From: Loripinus fragilis | Taxonomy: Eukaryota > Mollusca > Bivalvia > Lucinida > Lucinidae | NCBI GenBank assembly: GCA_964019695.1 | Contig: OZ026522.1 | Span: 77,779,601-77,843,600 of the forward strand | Length of the DNA: 64,000 nucleotides | Direction of reading: 5' to 3' | Shown: positions 1 to 10,551 of the stretch, one piece after another | Position numbering within the stretch: the first letter of the stretch is position 1 | Layout of the letters: every line of letters starts with the position of its first letter | Notes under the pieces: generated by a model | The model's database searches: none | What the model was told of the DNA's origin: nothing | Seen by the model: the letters and a program-made list of their open reading frames with translations, nothing else | Position numbers and translations under genes: made by a program

Positions 1-734
1 TTGTATCAAAATTTTCTGCTGAAAAAAGGCATTAATCAAAAATTCATATTGATCAGATTTTTCTACATTATTTCATTTCGCGGCGTGTTTGTACAAAGCA
101 AAATGAAATAATTTAAAAATAAAACAATCCTAAGGTGGTTCATTTATGAAAAGACTGAAAAAGGTGTTTTGTGGTATACTGACGTCAACAAAAAGCGCCT
201 CATCAAGAAGTAAACGTAACTATCTCTTAGACTGGTCAGACTAAAGCTATGAGTTTAAATGCATTATAACATCTCATCAGTCAAGCGTATTTCATGAAAA
301 CGAAATTGCTATAAGAATATTTTATGCTGAGAAAACGACCTTGGTGTTAGACAGGGGTCACCAGTTTCGTGTGACACGGGATTTTAGCCACTTTTGTTTT
401 GTTTCCAGACACAATCCTTTGACAAGAAAAACTTGTTAAACCGTTGTAAAATCGTCTCTATTTTACCGAAAATGCGTTTATAATGTTTGGACAATGTTTG
501 CGTCTGCTGGACAAACAACCTACCCACCCACCTTTTTACAATGCATTTGAGTAGAAATGAAACCTCGTGGCTTTGCATAGTGGGTGAAAATATTGTTACG
601 AATCATTTGCAATAATCTTTAGCATGTTTAGTTTTTAATCATTAACGATTGCTGAGGAAACTCAATCTGCCTCGTGTTCCAGATGGCCGCTTTAGAAGAC
701 GTTAACGTAGACTAATGGCTGGCCATTGAGCGTG
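1..734. other. Intergenic, no gene seen
   Basis: AT-rich sequence without a convincing coding region. The only structure noticed is an imperfect palindrome at about 67-113, in which ATTATTTCATTT on the left pairs with AAATGAAATAAT on the right. The short open frame on the minus strand at 384-578 has no recognisable motif. Confidence 0.5.
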
Positions 735-1130
735 GTTCGGCTATTTCATCTGCAAAACAGGGGAAATCAGATTCTATAATTTGGTGAAGAATTAATGAGT
801 CGTTTGGGCCCCGCAAACGTGCGTTCATTTCATGAAGATCCTAACCGTATACACACTGAACTCACATCTATTAACCCTTAAATCGTACAAAATGTATGTT
901 TTTGTCGTCCACTAAAATATTTGAAGCCTCATAGACAAAAAGTGTGGACCCAGATCAGACAGCTCCTACAGGAGCAATCTGATCTGGGTCCACAAGGTTT
1001 GCCTCTATGCTTACGTTAAATAGACATTTTCAGATTCAGTTATTTTGCTGGCGTTTTAAGGACTAAATAATGTGTTTTGCGTCTATACTGAGATGATACA
1101 GTTACTTTTGAATAAAACCACTTTTACCTA
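735..1130 (+). repeat. Dispersed repeat, left part (paralogue at 62.6-63.1 kb)
   Basis: From GTGGTTCGGCTATTTCATCT onward this stretch matches 62640-63010 in the same orientation. Shared parts include the run ending in TATACACACTGAACTCACAT and the phrase GTATGTTTTTGTCGTCCACT. The match resumes after the Tc1-like insertion, near 11608, with CCTAATTACGCATTCATGAG. It is the sequence into which the Tc1-like element inserted. No coding capacity was seen. Confidence 0.75.
943..994. repeat. Hairpin repeat (TGATCTGGGTC family), copy 1
   Basis: Near-perfect inverted repeat: TGTGGACCCAGATCAGA on the left and TCTGATCTGGGTCCACA on the right, with a tip GCTCC/GGAGC. Related hairpins lie at 30853-30909, 37065-37130, 58648-58712 and 59981-60039. 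Their tips differ in sequence but each can pair with itself. Confidence 0.8.
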
Positions 1131-2282
1131 CACTTAGTGGTCATAAGTTAGTTCCCAAATCAGCTTACAAGAAATTGACAAAAATATGGTCTGAAACAAT
1201 GATCTTTTTTTAAACAATAAATACAATTTCCCTAAATGATAATTGCCCTGGATAAATATGCAGGGTATATGTTTACGTCATCACCAAATTGTATGACGTC
1301 ATCTGCTGCTATGGAGATATTGTGTATCACAACCATTGGCTCCATTTCTTCAAAAAAAGATAGCTGGTGTTGAAAAATTGCTGTAAAAATGTCAGATTGT
1401 AATATTTTTTATTGAAAATTTACAGAAATATTTGAAATGTACTGGAAAACATTCTGTTAAAGTTCAAATTAGTATAGACACAGAAAATAAATTAATACAG
1501 AACAGAGAACTGGACGGAAAATAATGCCATGAAAATGGTCTGATTGCTGTTTACTTTGACTGTAAAAACAAACTAAATCAGCAAATGCAGGAGTATGGGG
1601 TATGTACATTTTGTGAGGTATTATAGCAGTGCTCTATTTGAAAATGATATTTTTTTTGAATAAATGTTGATGGATATAAGCTATGGTTGGATCCTAAGAA
1701 AATCTGCTAATTTTCACTGTCAGTCCTGATATTGGTGCCACAAGCAGTGAAATAATATTTGTGTAATAATTATTTTCAGTTGAAAGTACCATTTGGGGTA
1801 ACTTTTTTACAGAACATTTATTTTTTTTAAGAAGAACTACCCTTTGATTTCGTATGAAAGTTTGGGTACCCCCTTGTAAAGCAAACTTTGGCTAAGGGTT
1901 AGGTATCGCTGGTGCAATATTTTCGATTTGAAAGAATGAAACATTTAAAGACTAATTGCTTCAACGCTCAAAAACTAGGCCAAAAAAGAAACGCCGCATA
2001 TAAAGATTCAAAATATTGCGCGTTAAATGAGAGTTACAAAATTTCACTTGCTATCTATGTTTCGCTACTATTTCTGCCATACATTATTCCCCTTGTTTCA
2101 TTGAGCTGAGTCATCCCAAACCAGTATGCTGGCTGTCATTTTAGTTTCAAGTTTTTCACGTGCACATTCATTTTATTTAGAATTACACATGTAATAACTA
2201 CTTAAATCACAAGCCTAATATCCAATTTGCTTGAAAACATTTTAAAACTTTAAATTTAAAAGTTACACATTGCTAATTTACG

Positions 2283-2612
2283 ATGCCAAAACGGACACAT
2301 GTTGAACGCGAAAAGGCGAAAAGAATGTTACAAGCTAACGTGACGCCATCGGTGATAGCCCTACAATTTCGATGCGTCTAAGGAAACGTTTCTGACAAAT
2401 TGGAACAATGTCAGGCCGTGCGCATTCATGACGTCATCGCCTAATGGCGCGACGTCAAGATCGATAAAAACGTAGGTTTAAACTGCTGAATCAATTTCGT
2501 CCAATGACAATGAAAGCTAGCACAACCCCAGGAACTCATAATCCAAGAATCAGCGCTCAAACTGTGACGAATCGTTTGCGAGAGATTGGTGAAAGACCCC
2601 CTATATACAATG
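2283..2612 (+). pseudogene. Tc1-like transposase relic, copy 1
   Basis: From the ATG at 2283 the frame reads MPKRTHVEREKAKRMLQAN and then FRC before a stop. This resembles the N-terminal helix-turn-helix of Tc1-type transposases (compare the better preserved fragment at 50953). Further on, near 2520-2612, another segment reads THNPRISAQTVTNRLREIG, which resembles the second DNA-binding part of the family. The catalytic DDE domain is absent and there are internal stops and deletions, so no protein is expected. An almost identical copy lies at 12724-13053 through the tandem duplication. Confidence 0.65.
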
Positions 2613-3051
2613 TATGTTTTATATGCGGCGTTTCTTTATTGGCCTAGTATATATAGACCATAGAAAGACTGATAATTGTTGCTAAGTTACCATGTGGATT
2701 CATTCAATAATCTAGATTTTTGGGTCAGTGGTACAAATACCCCACCCACCCCTACTTTGAATGTGAATAAATCAGGAAGATGTTAACGCATCTTGTTCAC
2801 AACTCAAGACTACGAGGGTCAGTCAAAAATAACTGAGCCCTTCCTCATAACATTTGAATTGAGTAAAATGGATATATATTTGGATGATATTTCATTGAAG
2901 TTATATGTCATCTATATAATCACCAAATTTATTTCTGTTGGGAGGCTTTTTGTAACGGTTGCTAGGCAACAGAATATGCCCTGTCAGAGGGGTGCGTTCA
3001 CGCTGTGATACATCTAAATCTAAGCGTTGCTATGGAAACAGTAATGTTAAA

Positions 3052-4460
3052 TGTCAGGATTTTTTTTTATAAAAGGTATAGCTTGTTCTGGACAGTAAAT
3101 GATAACTGTCTTTTGTGTACCTGTGCTAATCTTTTCACCACCTTAAAGGTAAGCATGAGTGATTATAGATCTTCAACAATTGGGGAATTATGTAATTATT
3201 AGGTAAATCTTGGAGTGATTTGTGTTTAAGCCTAATACTGTGAGTTGTAAAAAACAGTTTATTTTTTCATAAAGAGTATGACTTTCAATGTGCATACATG
3301 TGAATTTTGGAGAGTGTTGATGTGAATCAGTAGGATACTACAGATGTGTATATAGATAGGATCTTCTTTATTCCAAATACTGTAAGTAAATTTTCCTGGT
3401 TGTATACATTTTCTGCTGAATTGTCGGTCTAGAAATATTGAATTTTGGAACTTTTATCGGAGGCTATTGTAATTTCAGTATAGTAATACTGGCTTGCAAT
3501 TTGTAGGTGGCCTCTTATGGGAAGATGTCAGAAGTTTTATCTTGACCAGCAGATGATGTAGACAGCCAAGCATGTAGATGATATGGCCTATGAAATGGTG
3601 TTGTGTTGTCATTGATCTATGGAGTGAAATTTCACATATCTATGGTGGTCCATATGGGACATAAAAGAGACTTGGTAGCAAGATATGAACATAGATTAGT
3701 GATAAATAGCAGCTAAGAATATGATTATGAGTTGATATGAACATATGGTTGTCTGTGCTATTTTCTATATATGAGGATAGAATGTACTTTGGGGGGATGT
3801 TAAAAACTATGGTGATCTATAAGGGACAACATTATTTTAACTAGGTTCGTGTGTACATAATGCAAGGAGCCTACAAAAGTTTAAATACATTTACTGCCGT
3901 TTGTACAGATTAGCATCTCAAGTGATATAGACAGCCTATAATATGTTATGCGTTCGAGATTTGACAAACTTTACTGTTTTAAGTTAAAGCAGTGTGACTT
4001 ATAGAATGAAGCATGATTCAAGTACAAATGAGACAGATGGCCATTGGTTATGACTGAGCTTAGTTGTTGAAGAAGCATTAGAGGCAATCTTTGTGGAAAT
4101 CAATTTAACAATTTGCTTAATTAGAAGACTGTGTGTTTTTCTGAGTGGATCATATAGCTATGTGGAAGGTGTGGCCACATGATATTTAATTAACTTTGTG
4201 GAGTTCTTAGTGGTTCTAAGTAATTTATCTCAAAGCCATTCAACAGCTAAGGGTTATCTGTTTCGATGTTGTACCTGAAAATAATACTGGTATTGAGTTG
4301 TTCATTTTGTAGTAATATGTTAGAAAAGGTTGATATGTCATCATAGTTGAATAAATGGTCTACTGTGTGGTAGAGAGAAATAGATTGCATTTATATATTC
4401 CATCCATTGAAAATATCCTGGACTAGATTTTATGAAAATCAAAATATAACGTTCCTGACA
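3052..4460 (+). repeat. 5' LTR
   Basis: 1409 bp, TG...CA ends with 8 bp terminal inverted repeat TGTCAGGA/TCCTGACA. An AATAAA lies at 4350. Compared by eye with the 3' LTR it differs near 3418, 4114, 4222, 4306 and 4441. The U3 promoter was not located. Confidence 0.93.
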
Positions 4461-4461
4461 A

Positions 4462-4479
4462 TGGCGATCCCGGCAGGAT
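4462..4479 (+). promoter_or_regulatory. Candidate primer binding site
   Basis: TGGCGATCCCGGCAGGAT starts one base after the 5' LTR and begins with TGG, the complement of a tRNA CCA end. The donor tRNA was not identified. Confidence 0.6.
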
Positions 4480-4531
4480 CTAGTTGAGGATATTGGATGG
4501 AATATTGTGGTCACATATTAATCTTTAAAAT

Positions 4532-7333
4532 ATGGAGGATATATCTAAGTTGGTAGAGTTAGGTAAGGACATGGGTTTGAAGGGAGCCGAGTTGGCTGAT
4601 TTTGTTGATAAAAGAGAAAAAATGATAAGGGAAGTGGAAAAAGAGAAACATAATATTGAGAGAGATGAAAGAGCAAAAGAAAGAGAGGAGAGAATGAAAG
4701 ACAAAGAGTATAAAGAAAATGAAAGACAGGCCCTGCTTAAAATAGAATTAGCTCAAAAACAGATTGAATTAGCTAAAATAAATGCAGAAAGTAAAACAAC
4801 AGGATTGGTGGCCAAGAGCCCTGACATAAAGGCTAAAATTCCAAAATTACCATCCTTTAATGAGGGGCGAGACAATATGGATTCATACTTGAAGAGGTAT
4901 GAAAGGTTTGCAACTAATGCTAAATGGCCAAAGGAAGAATGGGCCACTAATTTATCCTCATTATTACAAGGTAAGGCATTAGATGTCTATTCACGTCTCT
5001 CTTCTGAAGAAGCCACTGATTATGACAAGTTATCTGATGCTCTTTTAAAAAGGTACCAGCTGACTGAGGAAGGTTTTAGGAAGAAGTTTAGGTCTAGTAA
5101 GCAAGATATAGGAGAGACTGCAGGTCAGTTTGTAGTTAGATTGTCAAATTATTTATCAAGGTGGATGGAGTTGGGTAAGGTTACAGAGAATTATGATGGT
5201 TTAAGAGATCTAATTCTGAGGGAACAGTTTCTTTCAGTATCAAACAGGAATCTGGTACTCTTTCTTAAAGAAAGGAAAATTAAGTCTGTAACTGAGATGG
5301 TTGAACTAGCAGAACAGTACAATGAGGCTCATTCAGTAAGTGACAATACTGACAAACAGCCATTTCTTAATAGACTTGAAGGTAGACCAGGCGTGATAAG
5401 GAAAGATAATTTCAGAAGCCCAGGATCTGATGACCCTAGACAGCAAAAGGTATTTAAAGATAGAGTTTGTTATGGTTGTGGTAAGTCAGATCATATCATT
5501 CGAGATTGTCCACAAAAGACTTTTACAAGATCAAGGTCAAACCTAAAAGCTGTTTTCTTAGAAGCAGATGAGGGACAGAGTGAAGAAATAGGTAAAACTG
5601 AATCAGAAAAAGAAGTATCTGAGTTTGAACAGGTGCAGGAAAAATCAGCTGCCACTTGTATTGTGATTACTCCTTCTAGTAACCCTTGCTCAATGGCACA
5701 ATCACAATTGGAAACGGATACCAAGGTAAAGAACATTTATGGTTTTGAAATAGTCAATATTGCATACCATAGTTTAGGTGAGCTAGCCTGTAGGGAGAAA
5801 CCAGCTATGCCAGTCAGAGAAGGTCTAGTGGGTAAGATGAGGGTATCTGTTTTACGTGATAGTGGTTGCAACTCTGTTCTTGTTAAAAACAAACTAGTAG
5901 AGGAGGAAGAATACACTGGAAAGAAGGTAACATGTATTCTAGCAGATGGTACCACTAGGATTTTTCCGGTTGCCCGAATTAAGGTGGATACGCCTTACTT
6001 TGTTGGACAAGTAGAAGCACTTAGTATGGATAATCCGGTTTATGACTTAGTAATTGGAAATATTGGTGGTGCAAGAGCAGCGGATAACCCTAACCTAGAT
6101 TGGAAGGAGAAAGTAAGTTTTGAGAGTAGTCCTACCAGAGTTATGACACATGAGGTGAGTGCAGTAGAAACAAGGGCACAAAAGAAAAAGAAAGATGTGA
6201 AAACTTCCCTTAAAATACCAGAGCCAATTAAAGAGGTTAGTTCTGAGCAAATTAGACTTTATCAAGAGTCAGATGAGACACTTAGTGAGATACGGAATAT
6301 GGAAAGTACAGGAGAAACAAAAGTTTGCAAAGATGGATCAATGGTTAAATATGTAATCAAAAAGAATTTGTATTACAGACAATATAGCAAAGCCGGTGGA
6401 AATGCCGAGATAATTAAGCAATTGGTTGTCCCAAAACAACTAAGATCAGATGTTTTAAAAATAGCACATGATGGAGTAATGTCTGGCCATTTTGGAATCA
6501 GGAAAACAACTGATAAAACACTGTCTCAGTTTTACTGGCCTCATGTCCGAAGGGATGTCAGGAACTATTGTAAATCTTGCGACACGTGTCAAAAGACCAT
6601 TCCAAAAGGACGGGTTGGTAAACTACCCCTTGGGAAAATGCCACTTATCGATACTCCCTTCACAAGGATTGCTATTGATTTAATTGGTCCAATACACCCA
6701 CCCACTGAGGAAGGGCATAGATTTGTTTTAACTGTAGTTGACTATGCAACTCGATATCCGGAGGCTGTTGCTCTTAAACGTATAGATACTGAGACTGTAG
6801 CAGAGGCTCTTATTGAAATATACAGCCGTGTTGGTGTGCCAAGAGAGGTATTAAGTGATCAAGGTAAGCAGTTCACCTCTGACCTCATGAAAGAGGTAAG
6901 TAGACTTTTGTCCGTCAAACAGCTAACAACAACACCCTACCATCCCTCTTGTAATGGATTAGTAGAGCGATTTAATGGCACACTTAAAGCAATGCTTAGA
7001 AAATGCTGTGAAGAACAGCCAAAGCAGTGGAATAGATTCATTCCTGCCTTGCTGTTTGCTTATAGGGACACAGTGCAAGATAGTACAGGATATTCACCCT
7101 TTCAGCTTTTATATGGACGTCAGGTAAGGGGACCATTGACCATATTAAAAGAGTTATGGACAAGTAATATCGAAGATGAGGAAGTCAAGACCACCTATCA
7201 GTATGTAGTTGATCTGCGTCAGAGACTAGAAGACACCTGTAAGTTAGCTCAAGAAGAGCTGGTCAAAAACAGCAAGAAATATAAGACTTACTATGACACA
7301 AAAGCAAAGGCCAGATCATTAAAAAAAAGGTGA
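4532..7333 (+). CDS. Retrotransposon gag-protease-integrase polyprotein (ORF1)
   Basis: 933 codons. Residues ~27-90 are charged and predicted coiled coil. Residues ~110-290 are gag capsid; the part near 175-275, including LRDLILREQF (L224), has SCAN-like spacing. A CCHC zinc knuckle follows (C313, C316, H321, C326). A retropepsin-like region has DSG at 443-445 and a later LVIGNIGG. Then come the integrase HHCC zinc domain (H646, H653, C683, C686) and the integrase core with D716, D776 and E812. The last spacing of 35 residues is canonical D,D-35-E. No reverse transcriptase precedes integrase, unlike typical Gypsy. The frame stops at 7331-7333 just after an A8 run; the integrase tail continues in another frame at 7347. 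The start codon chosen is the first ATG after the leader and precedes the whole gag. Confidence 0.92.
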   Translation: MEDISKLVELGKDMGLKGAELADFVDKREKMIREVEKEKHNIERDERAKEREERMKDKEYKENERQALLKIELAQKQIELAKINAESKTTGLVAKSPDIKAKIPKLPSFNEGRDNMDSYLKRYERFATNAKWPKEEWATNLSSLLQGKALDVYSRLSSEEATDYDKLSDALLKRYQLTEEGFRKKFRSSKQDIGETAGQFVVRLSNYLSRWMELGKVTENYDGLRDLILREQFLSVSNRNLVLFLKERKIKSVTEMVELAEQYNEAHSVSDNTDKQPFLNRLEGRPGVIRKDNFRSPGSDDPRQQKVFKDRVCYGCGKSDHIIRDCPQKTFTRSRSNLKAVFLEADEGQSEEIGKTESEKEVSEFEQVQEKSAATCIVITPSSNPCSMAQSQLETDTKVKNIYGFEIVNIAYHSLGELACREKPAMPVREGLVGKMRVSVLRDSGCNSVLVKNKLVEEEEYTGKKVTCILADGTTRIFPVARIKVDTPYFVGQVEALSMDNPVYDLVIGNIGGARAADNPNLDWKEKVSFESSPTRVMTHEVSAVETRAQKKKKDVKTSLKIPEPIKEVSSEQIRLYQESDETLSEIRNMESTGETKVCKDGSMVKYVIKKNLYYRQYSKAGGNAEIIKQLVVPKQLRSDVLKIAHDGVMSGHFGIRKTTDKTLSQFYWPHVRRDVRNYCKSCDTCQKTIPKGRVGKLPLGKMPLIDTPFTRIAIDLIGPIHPPTEEGHRFVLTVVDYATRYPEAVALKRIDTETVAEALIEIYSRVGVPREVLSDQGKQFTSDLMKEVSRLLSVKQLTTTPYHPSCNGLVERFNGTLKAMLRKCCEEQPKQWNRFIPALLFAYRDTVQDSTGYSPFQLLYGRQVRGPLTILKELWTSNIEDEEVKTTYQYVVDLRQRLEDTCKLAQEELVKNSKKYKTYYDTKAKARSLKKR
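7321..7333 (+). other. Frame break at an A8 run between integrase core and tail
   Basis: Eight A residues (7321-7328) are followed by GG and the stop of ORF1. The sequence that continues the integrase C-terminal module lies one frame away and begins before the first ATG of ORF2, so the two ORFs look like one original frame. Either a 1-nt slip in the homopolymer, a sequencing error, or programmed recoding could explain it. Confidence 0.75.
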
Positions 7334-7346
7334 TGAAGTTCTTTTA

Positions 7347-9062
7347 TTGCTTCCCAGTGATAATAACAAGCTATTGATGCAGTGGAAAGGACCATTCACA
7401 GTCATGGAGAAAGTAAATCCATTTGATTATAAGGTCAATATCAAAGGTAAGATAAAAACGTACCATGGCAATATGCTACAACAATATCACAGAAGACCCA
7501 AAAATGTTGATGATGTTCAGGAATCAGAAACACAGATGTTATCTTGTGTTTCAGTCATTGAAGAAAGTGAGATGGAGTTAGTACAAGAGGAGTGTAAAGA
7601 AATAGATAATAAATGGGTGAGTGTAGAGTTCCCAGCATATACATCAAAGGAGTCAGTTTCAGATGTTCAGGTTTGTAACGATTTATCACCTGAAAAGAAA
7701 GCTGAAATACAGGAACTTTTGAATGAATTTTCTGATGTATTTTCTGATGTCCCGGGAACAACTAATATAGTAGAGCATGAAATAAAACTCACCTCCAGTC
7801 AACCAGTTAGGTCTAAGCAATATCCTGTCCCATATTCATTAAAAAAGGACATCAAAGAAGAAATAGAGAATATGATAAAGCTAGACATAATAGAGCCTTG
7901 CAACTCACCATATGCCTCTCCAGTAGTGATGGTAAAGAAAACAGATGGTACCTATAGATTTTGTTGTGACTTCCGTAAATTGAATAGTATTACAGTGTTT
8001 GATGCTGAACCTATAGGTAACCCTGAAGAAATATTCTCAAAAATGGCCCAAGATAAGTATTTTACCAAAATAGACTTGTCAAAAGGTTACTGGCAAATTA
8101 AGATGAAGAAGTCTAGTCAGCCTTTAACTGCATTTATCACTTCAGAAGGATTGTTTTCATTTAAAAAAATGCCTTTTGGATTGGTGAATTCGGGGGCATC
8201 ATTCTGTAGAATGATGAGAGTATTGTTAAAAGGGCTTGAAAATACTGACAATTTTGTGGATGACATAATTGTTCACACTCAATCATGGCGGATACAGATT
8301 TCATGCCTCAGGCAACTCTTCCAACGCTTACGGGAGGCAAGGTTGACAGCTAGACCTTCCAAATGTGTTGTTGGTGTTGAGACAATTACATTTTTGGGAC
8401 ATGTATTAGGGGCTGGAACAATTGAACCAAGTTCAGAAAAGGTAAATGATATAAGGAAATGTCAAAGACCAACCAACAAGAAACAGGTACGTTCATTTTT
8501 AGGGCTTGCTGGGTACTACAGAAAATTTGTACCAAATTTTAGTGCCATATCAGCTCCTCTTTCAGATCTCATAAAGAAAGGACAGCCAAGTAAGGTAAGA
8601 TGGGGACCAGAGCAGGAAAATGCTTTTCATAGCTTGATAAACCAACTTACCCAATCACCTATTTTATGTCTACCAAATTTTGAGAAAGAATTCATCTTGC
8701 AGACAGATGCCTCCAACATTGGAATTGGGGCAGTTCTATTACAAGAGTATGGTGAGTACAGGTTCCCTGTGTGTTATGCTAGTAAGAAGCTATTAGACAG
8801 AGAAAAGCATTATTCTGTAATTGAAAGAGAATGCCTTGCAATTGTTTGGTCAGTACAGAAATTTCAGAGTTACCTTTATGGTAAGGAATTCTCTTTAGAA
8901 ACAGATCATCAACCCTTGACATATTTAAACAAGGCAAAAGTAGCCAACGCAAGATTAATGAGATGGGCATTAGCCTTGCAGCCATTCAAAATGAGACTGG
9001 AAAGTATTAAGGGTTCTGACAACTTTGCTGCGGATTTTCTGAGCAGAATGCTTAAGATATAG
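7347..9062 (+). CDS. Retrotransposon integrase tail-reverse transcriptase-RNase H (ORF2)
   Basis: 571 codons. The N-terminus is the integrase C-terminal GPY/F-type module (W13, G15-P16-F17), so the listed ATG is internal to the original polyprotein and not a natural start. Reverse transcriptase follows, with Asp243 in the IDLSKGYWQI motif, the PFGL motif, and the active site F303-V304-D305-D306. RNase H has LQTDAS (D454), E493/E495 and LETDHQPL (D520). It ends with the ADFLSR-type tail typical of Gypsy RNase H regions, and nothing resembling integrase follows it. There is no envelope frame before the 3' LTR. Catalytic residues are intact, so the only visible lesion of pol is the frame break upstream. 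Confidence 0.92.
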   Translation: MLPSDNNKLLMQWKGPFTVMEKVNPFDYKVNIKGKIKTYHGNMLQQYHRRPKNVDDVQESETQMLSCVSVIEESEMELVQEECKEIDNKWVSVEFPAYTSKESVSDVQVCNDLSPEKKAEIQELLNEFSDVFSDVPGTTNIVEHEIKLTSSQPVRSKQYPVPYSLKKDIKEEIENMIKLDIIEPCNSPYASPVVMVKKTDGTYRFCCDFRKLNSITVFDAEPIGNPEEIFSKMAQDKYFTKIDLSKGYWQIKMKKSSQPLTAFITSEGLFSFKKMPFGLVNSGASFCRMMRVLLKGLENTDNFVDDIIVHTQSWRIQISCLRQLFQRLREARLTARPSKCVVGVETITFLGHVLGAGTIEPSSEKVNDIRKCQRPTNKKQVRSFLGLAGYYRKFVPNFSAISAPLSDLIKKGQPSKVRWGPEQENAFHSLINQLTQSPILCLPNFEKEFILQTDASNIGIGAVLLQEYGEYRFPVCYASKKLLDREKHYSVIERECLAIVWSVQKFQSYLYGKEFSLETDHQPLTYLNKAKVANARLMRWALALQPFKMRLESIKGSDNFAADFLSRMLKI

Positions 9063-9127
9063 AGGTCACAGTAAAAGGATAGATTACTTCAGTCTAGGTA
9101 AAAATGATCTTTGATCATTTTTTTCTT

Positions 9128-9139
9128 GAGGATGGAGGT
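9128..9139 (+). promoter_or_regulatory. Candidate polypurine tract
   Basis: Purine-rich GAGGATGGAGG lies 3-4 bases before the 3' LTR, the expected place for plus-strand priming. It is short, so this is tentative. Confidence 0.45.
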
Positions 9140-9142
9140 ATT

Positions 9143-10551
9143 TGTCAGGATTTTTTTTTATAAAAGGTATAGCTTGTTCTGGACAGTAAATGATAACTGT
9201 CTTTTGTGTACCTGTGCTAATCTTTTCACCACCTTAAAGGTAAGCATGAGTGATTATAGATCTTCAACAATTGGGGAATTATGTAATTATTAGGTAAATC
9301 TTGGAGTGATTTGTGTTTAAGCCTAATACTGTGAGTTGTAAAAAACAGTTTATTTTTTCATAAAGAGTATGACTTTCAATGTGCATACATGTGAATTTTG
9401 GAGAGTGTTGATGTGAATCAGTAGGATACTACAGATGTGTATATAGATAGGATCTTCTTTATTCCAAATACTGTAAGTAAATTTTCCTGGTTGTATACAT
9501 TTTCTGCTAAATTGTCGGTCTAGAAATATTGAATTTTGGAACTTTTATCGGAGGCTATTGTAATTTCAGTATAGTAATACTGGCTTGCAATTTGTAGGTG
9601 GCCTCTTATGGGAAGATGTCAGAAGTTTTATCTTGACCAGCAGATGATGTAGACAGCCAAGCATGTAGATGATATGGCCTATGAAATGGTGTTGTGTTGT
9701 CATTGATCTATGGAGTGAAATTTCACATATCTATGGTGGTCCATATGGGACATAAAAGAGACTTGGTAGCAAGATATGAACATAGATTAGTGATAAATAG
9801 CAGCTAAGAATATGATTATGAGTTGATATGAACATATGGTTGTCTGTGCTATTTTCTATATATGAGGATAGAATGTACTTTGGGGGGATGTTAAAAACTA
9901 TGGTGATCTATAAGGGACAACATTATTTTAACTAGGTTCGTGTGTACATAATGCAAGGAGCCTACAAAAGTTTAAATACATTTACTGCCGTTTGTACAGA
10001 TTAGCATCTCAAGTGATATAGACAGCCTATAATATGTTATGCGTTCGAGATTTGACAAACTTTACTGTTTTAAGTTAAAGCAGTGTGACTTATAGAATGA
10101 AGCATGATTCAAGTACAAATGAGACAGATGGCCATTGGTTATGACTGAGCTTAGTTGTTGAAGAAGCATTAGAGGCAATCTTTGTGGAAATCAATTTAAC
10201 AATTCGCTTAATTAGAAGACTGTGTGTTTTTCTGAGTGGATCATATAGCTATGTGGAAGGTGTGGCCACATGATATTTAATTAACTTTGTGGAGTTCTTA
10301 GTGGTTCTAAGTGATTTATCTCAAAGCCATTCAACAGCTAAGGGTTATCTGTTTCGATGTTGTACCTGAAAATAATACTGGTATTGAGTTGTTCATATTG
10401 TAGTAATATGTTAGAAAAGGTTGATATGTCATCATAGTTGAATAAATGGTCTACTGTGTGGTAGAGAGAAATAGATTGCATTTATATATTCCATCCATTG
10501 AAAATATCCTGGACTAGATTTTATGAAAATCAGAATATAACGTTCCTGACA
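9143..10551 (+). repeat. 3' LTR
   Basis: 1409 bp and collinear with the 5' LTR without indels. AATAAA at 10441-10446 is a candidate polyadenylation signal. The sequence after it, TTAAA, repeats the five bases in front of the 5' LTR. Confidence 0.93.

Larger units (their letters stand above)
3052..10551 (+). mobile_element. Gmr1-like Ty3/Gypsy LTR retrotransposon, 7.5 kb
   Basis: Two 1409 bp LTRs begin TGTCAGGA and end TCCTGACA. The element is flanked by TTAAA on both sides (3047-3051 and 10552-10556), a 5 bp target duplication. The interior has two frames. The domain order is gag, protease, integrase, reverse transcriptase, RNase H. That order is unusual for Gypsy, where integrase is normally last, and is the known hallmark of Gmr1-like elements. 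The LTRs differ at about five substitutions and no indels, so the insertion is young. The single frame break at about 7321-7333 probably inactivates this copy unless it is recoded or a base-call error. Confidence 0.92.

Noticed and set aside
1912..2109. 65-codon frame repeated at 12355-12552
   Set aside because: The match is explained by the tandem duplication of a decayed transposon; no protein motif and no sign of selection.
7318..7350. Programmed frameshift between gag and pol
   Set aside because: The break lies within integrase, not at a gag/pol border, and no stimulatory structure was evident; decay or base-call error is simpler.
9063..9142. Envelope gene making the LTR element a retrovirus
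   Set aside because: Only 80 bases separate RNase H from the 3' LTR, so there is no room for an envelope.
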